From Trichostrongylus colubriformis (lineage: Eukaryota > Nematoda > Chromadorea > Rhabditida > Trichostrongylidae), in NCBI GenBank assembly GCA_963978905.1, contig OZ022259.1, positions 49,060,727-49,124,726 of the forward strand: a stretch of 64,000 nucleotides of DNA. Reading direction: 5' to 3'. The notes beneath the pieces were generated by a model, which worked only from the letters and a program-made list of their open reading frames with translations, did not search any database and was not told the origin of the DNA. Both the position numbers and the translations under genes were made by a program. Of the stretch, positions 24,507 through 35,841 are shown in pieces; the stretch's first letter is position 1, and every line of letters starts with the position of its first letter.

Positions 24507-27500
24507 TAATACCTCCTTAATGCCGTCCATTAAACGGACCCAAGGTCCGTTCACGTACATTGCTTATAGTGAAAGCGATACATGAGTAAAGGGTGTCACG
24601 TTAGTAGTCGGCTGGCTGTTGAGGGGCTGATGGTCGCGCGTAGCGCAGTGATGGATCCGAGCTGGTTTAGTCCTCTTCCCCCCATGTGAGTCACAGCAGC
24701 TACGTATAGCACGTTACCCACAACCCACCAACACCCACAATACCGCATAGCCACGCACTTTACCTTGTTCTGCGTTTCTACACTCTCTTCAACCTGCTAA
24801 TTCCTTCTCGCCCTACTCCTTCTCCTCCTCCCTATGTCAATTCACCAACACATCTTCCTAGCGCATATCGACGACATCTGGACCTGCTGTCCAGGCTGTG
24901 TTGACCTAGTTACCCATAATTTCAAATCACCCATTCGCCATGCCACTAAGCTGTGCGAGATTAGTTCTGGGTATTTCTTATTTATCTACCTCTTATGGGT
25001 CAGTCGATATCATAAAAGCGAAAGCGAAAAGCATTTTCTACATAGACTTTTATATGAAAAAAAAAACTGAATTTATTATTCGAACAGAAACCCTCAGTGT
25101 GATTCGCTATGTGAATTAGGAGGCGTTGGTTTTACAAGGGCAGAAGTAGCATCTCCTATTGGACTCAAATGTCACGAAAGAAAACTAAATCAATTCAACT
25201 AAACTAAATCAAGCCTAAATTACTGAAGAAAATCTCTAGAGATACATTTCCCATCTTTTCTTTAATGAAACTTTCCACGAATTGATTCGGTCTAGGAAAA
25301 TGAAAGTAGGATTTTGGGGAAGAGGAATCTACAGTGAACTCAATTTTTCGGTTTTCACGAGCTTTGTGCTGCAGCTGGATGTTTTTATGATGAGTAGCTC
25401 TTATTTATTATCTTAGTAGAAGATCTTGAATAACATCCGTTATTTACTCTTCTGATTACGTATATAGGGGGGAATACCCTATACATATGTATAGTGATGA
25501 AGGAACTCATAGTTTTGCCCTGCTATTTTCCACAAAACATCTTCAAAAGAAATATCATTGAGTGTTATCAAAAATGGAAATCGCGCCAGGTAACTGGTAC
25601 TTTCATCTTCGCTATTTTTTCAAAACTGGATATTTTGCTAAATTCTTCAGAAACTTCGTCTTTACTGGAGAATATAATAATTTTTCCCGTATTTGTCAGT
25701 TTTCACGTACATACATATTAATAATTCACATGTCTTAAACTGAACAAGAGCAGGTTAGAGTGCAGAAAAATGAAGTCCAGCAAACTATCTGAAGTACATA
25801 CAGAGCGTCGGCAAGCGGAAAAAGAACAATCCTACGTGTTCTCACAAAAGTTTCGATCTTTCTCGTGCCTTTTCATGCCTCAAGACCGCTCTTCTTATAC
25901 CGTACGTTTCGTACCCGTATCCTCGTAAATTAACGTAGAGGCCTGGTCGCCTTGAAAAGTCATTAATTCTTTGAATGGAGGAAGACCGCGTAGCGCATCC
26001 CGACATGTATTGATCAGCGCTAGATAATCTATCTTTTAATTTTCTTATTTTTGAAGCTATCAAAAAATTCTTTCGGTTGAGGGGCTGACAATAAGTAAGG
26101 CACCGTTAGAATTGCTACTTACAGGATGCGCCACACATCCAGCATCCATTTGACATCATCAAAGTCTCTGACCCTATCCAAGCCTATGCAGTGGACCTTT
26201 ATGAGTTACTCGATATTAACCTACAGAACATTCGTTCCGTAGATATTTAAATAGTTGAAATATAAATTTGGAAAATTAAGTACTAAACTCTCGTAAAACT
26301 TCCCATCAGAGTAAGATCTACATGATCCGAAGTAGCATGCTGAAAAACAAAAAGCTCAGCCATTCTCAGCCCTATAGCAGGCTTAAATGCTGAAGAACTT
26401 CTAGCGAGGCAGTTTTTCATTTATCACTAAAAATCAAAATTTCTATACTCTTATTCGAGAAACATCTGGATAGACGATTTGCCAGTGGTCGTAAACCGTG
26501 CCCAATCTCCGGCTGAACAATTGCTGTTTAACTCGATCCTATATCTCCGTTCACAAATTTATGCACCTTCTTTTCTACGGTTTTTAAGATAGAGGTGGAA
26601 CAGTGGCAGTGGCACCACTACACACGTGGTCCATATGTTCAATCTGAACTTTCCATCCCATTCAAGCTTACCCAACCCCACCTGTCTCTAATTGCTTAAT
26701 TGTGGCGTTTATGTGTATTTCGAGTGATTACGATAAGTTCCTGATAAGCCGGACCCTTTCAAATGACTGCACGATTCTGAGTGGTAGTGGAGCACATGGC
26801 GCATCCCACAGGAATGTCGATCCTTATTTTTCATATTGTGCCTTCTATTTGGAGCCGTATTCTCCCACCGTAATCTATTTTCTTTTGCCTTTCGCTTTGC
26901 TTTCCCTGGCTCTCCACCACTGTATCCTTGGGAAGCGACGAAGTGAGGAGTTTGCCGTGCGTTGAATTATTCGCTGCTAATTGTTTTGTTTTCGAATTGG
27001 GCTGAGACTACAGCGCGTCCCGTTTGTCCCTCCACAGCCTCTTGTGTCGTCACGTTAACCCATGTGAGGAATGACGCGTATGTCGTCAATACTCTCTAAT
27101 GCCGTGTCTCCACTCTACCTCATACCAGATTTAGCCACTGTCTGGTTTTCAGTAGTTTGTGGTGGTGGCGGTGGTGTTGGTGTGGCGCCGATCGCGTTTT
27201 GCACATTTGGCGAGTCGCCCGAGCATAGCGCGTTCGAGTTTTTTTTTGCGTCATCGCACTCCTCCAGCGACGGCCTCGTTTACGCAGTTATCGATTCAGG
27301 TGAATGAAACTTCTGCTCCGTTTTGAAATGATTCCAGTCCAAGTTCCCGTTACAAAGGTCGTAATAGCGAGAATTATGACTTCTGGGGGGTGGAATTAGC
27401 AACAAATCGCGGTCCGCAGATAAATGACTACCTATTCAAGACAATGCCATTTGTACTACTATGGCAACACCTCTAGCTTTCAAAACCCCCTTTTAGTTAC

Positions 27501-28277
27501 CTTTTAGTAAAAGTAATTATCCTTGCGCAAAGGGCATTCATCATTGCTAACGCAGCTGCGGAAGACACAATGACCAGCCCTACGTTGCGAGGAGGTCGTT
27601 GAAATGGCTGGCTATCATCTGTGAAATGCACTTAAAAAAAAAGGATGCTACGCTTTCGAATTGATGCTGATAGTAAGAAAAGGACTGCAACACCCGAATG
27701 GGATCCAGCAGGAATACGCCATGTGCACAACTCCTATTCCGCACATCAATGAGACTCTTACAATCCTAGGAAATTGCCGCGTTCGGGCATTGATCATCTC
27801 AGCGGTGCGGTTGTGCTTCTTTCAGCCCAGATGTAGTTTATCCACCTTACAAACTCCGCCTACCTTCAAGCCACGCCCCCACTGTCGCTTTCTCTGGTTC
27901 TATTGAAGGTTCAAAGTATTTCAACGCTCATGTCACCCAAAGAATTGTAGTATTTGAGTGTCATCAGTGCTCATCTTCGTAGAGAAGTCTGTATACGCCA
28001 TGTGCACAACTCCTTTTCCGCATAATAAATCCCTGCAAGACTCCGACTGATGAACCTGGGCAAGATTCGATGCTAGGATCATGGAGACTTCAGGAGCGCC
28101 TCCTTTCAGTGCTCCACTCCTCATCAACGATAAGTAAAGTATAGAGTTGAAAGGGCTGCAAACTGTAATTTTACCATTAATTCTTCAAAACGTGATCAGA
28201 TCTCAAAAGGCTGTAAATGGAGATCTAAAAGATTTCTAAAAGATCTAGAAGACTAGGCTTTGGACTTTGATTTTGTG

Positions 28278-28314
28278 AATACTTTTAGCTGGCTCTTAGC
28301 CAGCTAAAAGTATT
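28278..28314. other. Perfect 17-base-pair hairpin with 3-base loop
   Basis: AATACTTTTAGCTGGCT and its exact complement are separated by CTT. The stem is too short for a microRNA precursor. It is probably the core of a decayed foldback element. Confidence 0.6.
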
Positions 28315-29394
28315 TCTAAAGTTCAACTCCTGTGAAGGCACAGAGAACGATCACTGCACCCGCTATACATATACTCAAGCTTTCGGCAATTCGCCAGAAA
28401 CCGGTTGCTTAGGTACTGAACGTCGACAACGCGATTCCATACGACAAATCGAGTGTAAGCCTACACCCATTCTCTGATCGAGTCGAACCACTTGCTGGTC
28501 GTATGACACGGAACACAAAAAAGAGTCCTCACGACAACCAAGTGCGATGTTCGCAGTGAAGCACTAGATTTCGCTTAAAACACCATGCCATAACAGTAGT
28601 CTACTAAGTTTCTGGGGATGAAATATATAAATTTATTGGGCTCCGGTAATATTCTTAAGGGGTTTTCTTGGGAAATGATTCTGTTTCTATTGTTGGAATA
28701 CATGAATACACGACCATATGAACCCCGCCCACTTACACGCCACACCCTCCCACTAAACCCGTCTACTCTAAATCCTGTAGGCAAAAAAAAATTGTCACTC
28801 CTTCGAATATTATTCTATTGTCATTTTACAAAGAGGTGCCAGATTAAGGAAGGGATATCAGCCAGTGGTGTTGTAGTGACCACTAGTTTTAGTGGTACTC
28901 AGCAGTTTTTTGCCACTCATTCAACTACATGCTATTGTGGCAGAAACAACAAAAAAGCCTTTACCCATCCCGGTGACTCGAAGGCAAACCATAGTGATAC
29001 TTCAAGAAAAGGATATTTTCGGAGGTTTCTCCAAGCTGGTCTGCTAAGCAGGTCCTGAAGCTGGTAAAGTCCGATTGTTGAAAATTTTGCAAGGTATGGG
29101 TCGTGCCTTGGCTGGGATCGAACCTCATGCCCTTGAGGTAGACGATTAAAAGAATCTATGCCTACCCGGCCTAAGTCGAACTTCATAGGCTCAGGCTTGC
29201 TGTTCCAACTATCTAGAAACGGACCTTTCGCCCCGATTGAACCTCTCTGCACGGATTATCATACTGTAGAATGGTCCAGATGGGTTGATGTGCGTGTGAG
29301 TGGGGTGGTGGGTGGTTTTGCGGTCGGACGGTGTCTGGCCGAACGAAAGGTCAAATCGGGCACGCGTCGCCTCCATAAAACCCCTCGTTTACTC

Positions 29395-29924
29395 CTCTTC
29401 CTCACACGCATATTATGAACGGCAGTGATCGTCTTCAATTCGCTAGTTTGTCGTATTTCAAAAGAGACCTTCTCAATTCTCATGTTTCTGTCTATGTTGT
29501 AGTTGCTCGTTCAAAAAAAACACAACTGGCTTTTCGACATAACCCTAACATTTGTACCACCTTGATTACTCTAAGCTCTCATGACATCATCTCAATAACG
29601 AAGGAACAATTTTTGTCGTGTTCATTTATCTATTTGTCATTGGTTAATCGCACAGCAAATGAGCAGTCCCATGACTGGCATAATGGTTGAAATACTGCCA
29701 GGACTGGTTTTGATGAATACTTCTTGAACTGAATATTGTTACGACTAGATAATGTTCAATATTCTTTATTATTCTTCATATTCCAGCATTATATTTTTTT
29801 CAATTTTCTTTATTATGTAAAAGACATGTTAATGCCTTTGAAAGTGCTAGCGCTTTTTACCCATTTGAAATACCTCACACGCATATTATGAACGGCAGGA
29901 TCGTCTTCAATTAGCTAAATTATA
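29395..29924 (+). repeat. ~50-base direct repeat 480 bases apart
   Basis: CCTCACACGCATATTATGAA CGGCAG followed by GATCGTCTTCAATT occurs at 29400-29443 and again at 29873-29914 with two or three differences. The sequence between is not repeated and has no recognisable content apart from AT-rich stretches. Confidence 0.5.
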
Positions 29925-30550
29925 ATTAGAAAATCGATAAATTAATAAATAATAATGTAATTAATGAATCAATAAATTAAGAAATAGTAATGACAATGTA
30001 GTGATTAAAACAATAATAAAACAATAGTTTATAACAGAATAATGATATACAGTAACGCTGAGAAATACAACAAATAATAAATAGAGATTTTTCGGCTGTG
30101 CAAATTTAAAGAAGAAAGCATTGAAAATTTGGCGTTATACTGAACAACCCGCTGGTTCGCACTCTCGTATAATTTGAACTATCGAACTGTTTGATACCCA
30201 TCGTGGAATGAAAACTATGACCAAAAGAGGAAGGTACTCAGTTTTTTTCTCAACTGAACAATGCAAACACCCGTATGCATGCATTCGTTTCAGGATTTGC
30301 TTACAATTTCAAAGATTTTGGATCCTTGCAGTCCGTCAACGATTTTGCATTATCTTTTTCTCAAATTTTAGTGGATTACTTTTTTATATTCTCAAAACTT
30401 CTTCTTTCGGCTTGGTTATACATCCCTGATGAATAACTTTGACACAAAATCACTCACAAAAGCTTTTCTAGCGAAGGGGTACCTTTCTATCTGATAAGAT
30501 ATTTTTAATTTGCCGCATTAATTCATTTTACAGAGACTTTTAACATGCAG

Positions 30551-30756
30551 GTTATACTTCGATCGATGATCAATTCAGCTTTAACCCGACGTTATACTTC
30601 TTGTTCGGTTTTGAAGAGGCTTTCACTGGAAATCAGTTCAAAGTGGCTGGTGCGGTGTACGGTTTTTCACGAGTCATAGTCATGGTCATGCGCAAATCGA
30701 CAAGAATCGGTGACAACGATGTTCACGTGGAATGTCGTATCACCTTCGTCAAATAA
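30551..30756 (+). CDS. Candidate 3'-terminal exon, unidentified
   Basis: Acceptor TTTTAACATGCAG ends at 30550. The following 206 bases are open to a TAA at 30754-30756, which overlaps an AATAAA-like signal. The peptide starts YTSIDDQFSFNPTLYF and ends NDVHVECRITFVK, with no start codon in frame. It would be the last exon of a + strand gene. I recognise no family and cannot place its upstream exons with confidence. Another reading frame through the same bases is also open for more than 45 codons, which lowers the weight of this evidence. Confidence 0.2.
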
Positions 30757-31014
30757 AAAAACGCTCATACCAATTGCCCGCATCCATATTTCACTCCGGT
30801 TGCGGCGTCTTTGAAGCGCGATTCTTTGCGGCTCAGTGTTTTCTAAGTGGGTTGGTGTCGTATCCTGCCCAGAAGGATAGCTGGCCCACTATCTGTGTTA
30901 GTGAACGAGGGATCTGCAACTTCATTAGAACGAAAGATTCAGGTTAATAGCTCGGTGGTTTTCGATTTTTGATGTGGTCAGAGTGCGCCATGCACACAAC
31001 TACTCTTCTGAAAA

Positions 31015-31088
31015 TTGAACAACTTGTCAGACTATTTCACTATTTTATTTTTTGAACAACTTGTCAGACTATTTCACTATTTTATTTT
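31015..31088 (+). repeat. Two tandem 37-base units
   Basis: TTGAACAACTTGTCAGACTA TTTCACTATTTTATTTT is present at 31015 and again at 31052 without change, followed by a partial third end. A local tandem duplication with no coding role visible. Confidence 0.7.
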
Positions 31089-32093
31089 ATTTTTTAGATT
31101 ACTGTTGTGTTAGGATGCGTATGTGTCTGTGTCATATTGCTGCAGATTCAAATGCAATGTTCCAATATGTCACTTTAGCCGGACAGGTTGCACGCGTCTG
31201 TGTCCCGCCTCTCGATTGCGGCATCCCTTTTATGCCTCACCACCGACGCGATCGATAACTAGTGGTCCGTGTCAAAGCGAAGAAGTGCACAAGAACACGA
31301 AATTAGTCATTTGGGATGACAGGATTTTCGAGGTTATTTCGGCGGTAGAAAAAGATGTAGCGGCCAACCTTATTCAATCCACACAGAAGTCAATCCTTTC
31401 GAATTCTAATCATTCAAACCTGTATTTAGCCTCAAAATATTATTTTTTGAGATTAATAGGGAGTCGTAGCTGTTTTTTTTTTCGTGAAAAGTGTGACCCA
31501 TTCACTGAGGGAGGTGGAGGGCTTGATTGACTTGTGAGGGTTCCGTTCCTCCAGACGGTGCAGATGTAACGCTATTCAACCACTGCGGTTTCTCTGCCTA
31601 CAATTCAGCCATATAAATCGGGTGGTAGAAGAATTAAGTGAAAGACGAGTTTATGGTTCGAAACAATGTCCCACGTGATAACTATCAGAGTTTAAAACAT
31701 TACTTGTTCCTTTATAACACCCCTTTGGATGCATCTGCAACCAACATGAGAATCATTGAAGACTTCCCAGTTTGTTTTGATAATTTGCATCATGACCGGT
31801 AGAATCCATTCTCCCAATGAAAGTGAAGTGAATTGAAATCGCAGCATGTATGCTAGCTTTGTGAATGAGATTAATCAGACTCGGGGTCCATGACCTCAAA
31901 GAAGATTCATGATCGGAGGATATTTTTACTCCTTGATAGTGGTGTGGAATAAAAATTGACACTGACTTACCATTCTTTCAGTCCCCTCAGTTTTTCATTA
32001 TTAAGTGTAGTATAGTCTGCAAGGTTGTACATTTGTATGACGTGTGAAATTTCACTCACTCAATAAGCTCAGATATATTGGATCGACCAGTAC

Positions 32094-32242
32094 GGCCACC
32101 GACAGACTTCACGATTTTGCGATTCTGCGATTTTGCGACGTCGCACTTTTGCGATACCACGACCTTGAGATTGTGCAACGCCGCAACTTCGCGTGCGGAT
32201 CGCGACACTCAAAGTCGCAAATTCCCAGTCTGGCGGCGGTCT
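32094..32242. mobile_element. Second copy of the TTGCGA-rich MITE-like element
   Basis: It begins GGCCACCGACAGACTTCACG and ends CCCAGTCTGGCGGCGGTCT, which is complementary to the start with some mismatches. Inside are repeated GATTTTGCGATTCTGCGA words. The order of words matches the copy at 47998-48184 (CACTTTTGC, ACCTTGAGA or ACTTGAGACC, CTTCGCGTGCGG or CTTCACATGCGG), so the two are one family. Confidence 0.5.
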
Positions 32243-34527
32243 ACACCTGACGACAGAGACGCGGATCTAGCTTTGCCTGGTCTCTTGAAAACTATGGTAT
32301 TTTCACTGATGGGAATTGTTGATGGTAATCAGTGAAAAGGGCGTGGCCTTCGCTGTGGGTGTGGTTCTTGGTGCGAGATCAGTGCTTGTGGTTCCTTGTT
32401 TTAGGATAGCATATCTGTTGTTGAAGAGATATGGAAAAAAACCTAGCATCGTTCTGGGCACCTGACACCTTACAAAATGGTTTTTCCAGTTCTCACTTTC
32501 TTTCGTTTTCGCAATTGAACCCAAAATCCGACCAAATGAAGTTTACATTCTTCCATTCGGGTTTCCTTTTTTTTTACAGCAGCTGTCACTTCTTCATTTC
32601 ATCGATTCATGTACTCCTTTTATAGGTGCGATTTGCTTAGCCTTTCAACCCTTGCGTTCTTGACATTTTCCTCTGACAGATTCGCCTGAGAATTAATGCG
32701 AAGGGGATCATGTTTATAGTACATTCATTGAATCTTTCCTACTTTTCATAGTTTTAAAGTTGGCTGTGATTGTTACGTAAATTAGGGACGTGGTTGACAA
32801 TGTGGTTAACGTGTTTGGTTTTTCTGAGGTCAGACTGGGTCAGGCGGGCCGCAAATCGACCATCACCCGAACCTCCCTCGTCACTCGACCCCATCGGTTT
32901 GCAATTACCGCCATCACCACGGCCTCTAAAAAGCGTTCCTCTCACACGTACACATCCTACTTACTTACAATCGAATCATATCCGCTTCATTCTGTTACCG
33001 TTACTAGAATATTTCTTTTTCTTTTTCTTCTTTCCTCATATTTCCGACAAAGAGACCTATCAGTGAAGCAATCTTCGGTGGAGATTGATCTTTCTAAGTC
33101 AAAGGTTTTACAGCAATGATCCAGCTACCATTGATTAGTTGATTTTTGCAAAATGCAAAGTCAGGAAGTTCTGTAAATAACTCTTTAGCCAATGCTATAA
33201 ATAACTAAGGATGCAGCTTGTGGAATCAATCCTGCGCAAATTTATTCATAGCACAGACTTTGATAATTGTTTCTTTTATTTACTTATTTGTTGCTTATTT
33301 TTATTAATTTATTAATGAACATGACGTTGCACCAAAGTTTCGATGTGTTACAAGATCTTAATTTACATCGACATTGCACTTTACTGAGAGCAGACGAAAA
33401 ATCTATGACTCTCGCAAAGTTCCGCAAGTCTCGAGTTTTTATCCTTAGCCTTGAATCGGCATCTTCTTTTCACGGATTTAATTATTTTTCTGCTTGTCCT
33501 CATGACAGTTACTAGTTTTTCATAGTCTCGCTTCAGAATATCGATCAAATTGACATAGCGACATCAAGGTTCTACTGAGGTGTTTGTGTAAATAGACGCA
33601 CCTGGTTCGATGTATGTAAGACTATGGTTTTATCAGGGCGTTAATGTAGCTTTCGCTATTTTCTTTTTTTCTCATTATTTCTAGTACTTTTGAGGATTGC
33701 TGTTCATATACTCGTAGTGACCACCAGATATATGGTTTTGGATGGGCTATTCAGCTATCGTGGGGATGCTTCAGCCTGTTTAGTATTCAAAACGTTCACC
33801 GCGTTTGCACTTTAATGTTTGCCACCATACTGTGTGCTGTTTTTGCTCACCTCCTTCATTGTGGGCTCTATCTGATTTCAAATTAATCGAAGTGTATGCA
33901 GTGCGTGCCCTTTGCTGGTTGTGAGTTTTCGGCGAACAATCCGTCCTATTCACTTCCCCTGCCTGATTTGAACAGATTTGAACATTAGTTTCGTAGTTCC
34001 ACTAAAACGTCAAGGTTTGTTTACATTGCTGTTGTAATTTGTTTTACTTCCGTCTGTATGATTATTGAGATATGCTGTTTTGGATTCGAGCTATGATTTC
34101 TGGGTGCCTTATCGCTGACTTGACGTCATGCCAGACTCCTTTCATCTTGTAACGGACGAAAGGGCAAGAAAGATCAGATACCTATCAATTGGTGAATAGG
34201 TTAAAAGAATGCGATACGTGTCGCTTCAGACCACCAATCAATACGTATAAAATGCTCTTCGCCCTTTTCCAAAAGACGTAGTTTATGATAAAATCCTACT
34301 CTTCATCTATCAGCCAACTCGCCTCTGACCTCTGAACAGTACCTGAAAAGTTTTGATGGGTTGAATCATGTTTGAGCAGTGAGCAAGATTTTCATAGTTC
34401 TTGAGAATGCGAGAGTTACTTCGCCCCGAAAGTTTGACCCAAATCTTTAGCTGAAGATTGTATGGCAGAGTGGGAGCTTAACCCCTCCCCTTAACTCTCT
34501 TCGTTCGTCACTGAGTTATTTAGTTAT

Positions 34528-35226
34528 ATGGACATGTTCTGTTACATGTCTTCTTTTGCCAACACTTCCGACTGTGTCATAAGTCTTAAGAATGTGCCAA
34601 GAAATGTTGAACATAAAGAAGGGGATGGTTGTCGTGTAGATGTTTTTATGATAGAAACTGAAATCGATTCTCTTGCAAAGGACGACCGTTCGGTGTCGAT
34701 TTGTGTATATCTGATGCTGAAGCGAGTCAAAACGTACAAAAAGTACGGTTCCGTGACAACCCGTTTTATTGTGAATGGGACTGGTGGACAGGTTTCTGAA
34801 CTTCCCTCAGAGCTCATTCTTTGACTTGTCGCGGGCATTTTTTACAATGGTTAGGGACATCGCTATGTGCGATCCAGCTTTTACCAGACGCTTATGACCA
34901 TAACATTCGAGCGGCGCGGTCGGTACGAGTGCGCTGATTGGATCGATAAACGCGAACTGAGGCGAGGTGGTCAATTTGTCGAGATCACACAATCTCCTGA
35001 AAAATATTCCATGAAATACGGGATGCGGCTAGGGTAAGTGAAGGAGCAGGCTAATTCTAAACCTTGCGTCTCGGATGCGGCATCGGAGCCTCGTAGAATC
35101 TCAGGATCGTGCGAAGATCGCAACATCACCACTTTACTATAAGCCTTAAATCACGTATGGTTAATGACATCTCGTTCAATGTTTGTTTTGTGTTAGGTAC
35201 CGTTCAGAGTTGGCGAATGTGCGATG
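34528..35226 (+). CDS. Possible three-exon gene (3' part) upstream of sel-8, unidentified
   Basis: Three segments join in phase: 34528-34791 (open upstream to 34495), 34855-35033 and 35197-35226, ending at TGA. The introns are 63 and 163 bases long. The first segment has a purine-biased first codon position and encodes CRVDVFMIETEIDSLAK and VSICVYLMLKRVKTYKKYG. The second encodes RYECADWIDKREL and QFVEITQSPEKYSMKYG. The last gives YRSELANVR before the stop. I recognise no family. The first donor (CAG|GTTTCT) is weak, and the antisense frame is open for a similar length, so this could be chance. If real, it ends about 0.6 kb before sel-8 on the same strand. More 5' exons would be expected. Confidence 0.3.
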
Positions 35227-35825
35227 AGGACAAGGTGCGTATCGATTTGCAGCTTGTTCGCATATTCACCTACTTGCGCATCGCGTAGGGGGCGGCGTCG
35301 GAGAGATCGATTGGTATCTCATTCATCTCGACCTTCCCCCTATTCGGTGGTACGATCGCTAACTCTGAACAGAACCTTTCGAGCCTTTCCTCCTTGCACG
35401 TCCATTTCCATGTCGTAAGGGTAATTGGTTCTGTTAGACTTCTGATTCCTGCCTCAGTTTCAATCTCTTTATTGTTTTATCTTCTTCCTGATCCTCTCTA
35501 GCTGTCTTCGAGCTAATAGTATCAATCTCAGACGCGTGGATCGTTGTCGCTACTAGAACTGGTTTATGGCGCCGTTTGATGTCCAGACTTTACGGATACC
35601 TCATCCTGAATCTTTACTGATACCTCATTGTTGAATCGTTTACTATTATTGTGATCTCACGGACTTAATATTCTGAAAGTAAGAGTACTGTGCATTAAGG
35701 TTGAAAGGGACGTGTGTTCCAAGAGGTTGTGATATTTACTTAGACAACGACTAGAATCACTTTATGAATGCCGTCGTCATTCGCATGTTTTTGATTGGTT
35801 TTTGCCTTCCATCTCAAAATGTCTG

Positions 35826-35841
35826 CTTATGTTGCAGGATG
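35826..35841 (+). promoter_or_regulatory. Acceptor immediately 5' of the sel-8 start codon (trans-splice candidate)
   Basis: The acceptor CTTATGTTGCAG ends at 35837, and exon sequence starts at 35838 with G followed by the initiating ATG. In nematodes an acceptor one base before the start codon commonly marks a spliced-leader addition site. An ordinary 5' UTR intron would look the same, so the choice between the two is inference. Confidence 0.45.

Larger units (their letters stand above)
24507..34494. other. No named gene; small repeats and one candidate exon
   Basis: Holds the direct repeats at 29.4/29.9 and 31.0 kb, the hairpin at 28.28 kb, the MITE-like copy at 32.1 kb, and a repeated TACGCCATGTGCACAACTCC at 27714 and 27994. 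The GC-richer patch 27152-27300 ends at a GATTCAG|GTGAAT donor and could be an exon, but two frames are open in it. It may be 5' flank or an unseen gene. Confidence 0.4.

Noticed and set aside
28278..28314. MicroRNA precursor
   Set aside because: The stem is only 17 base pairs with a 3-base loop, far below the length needed for processing.
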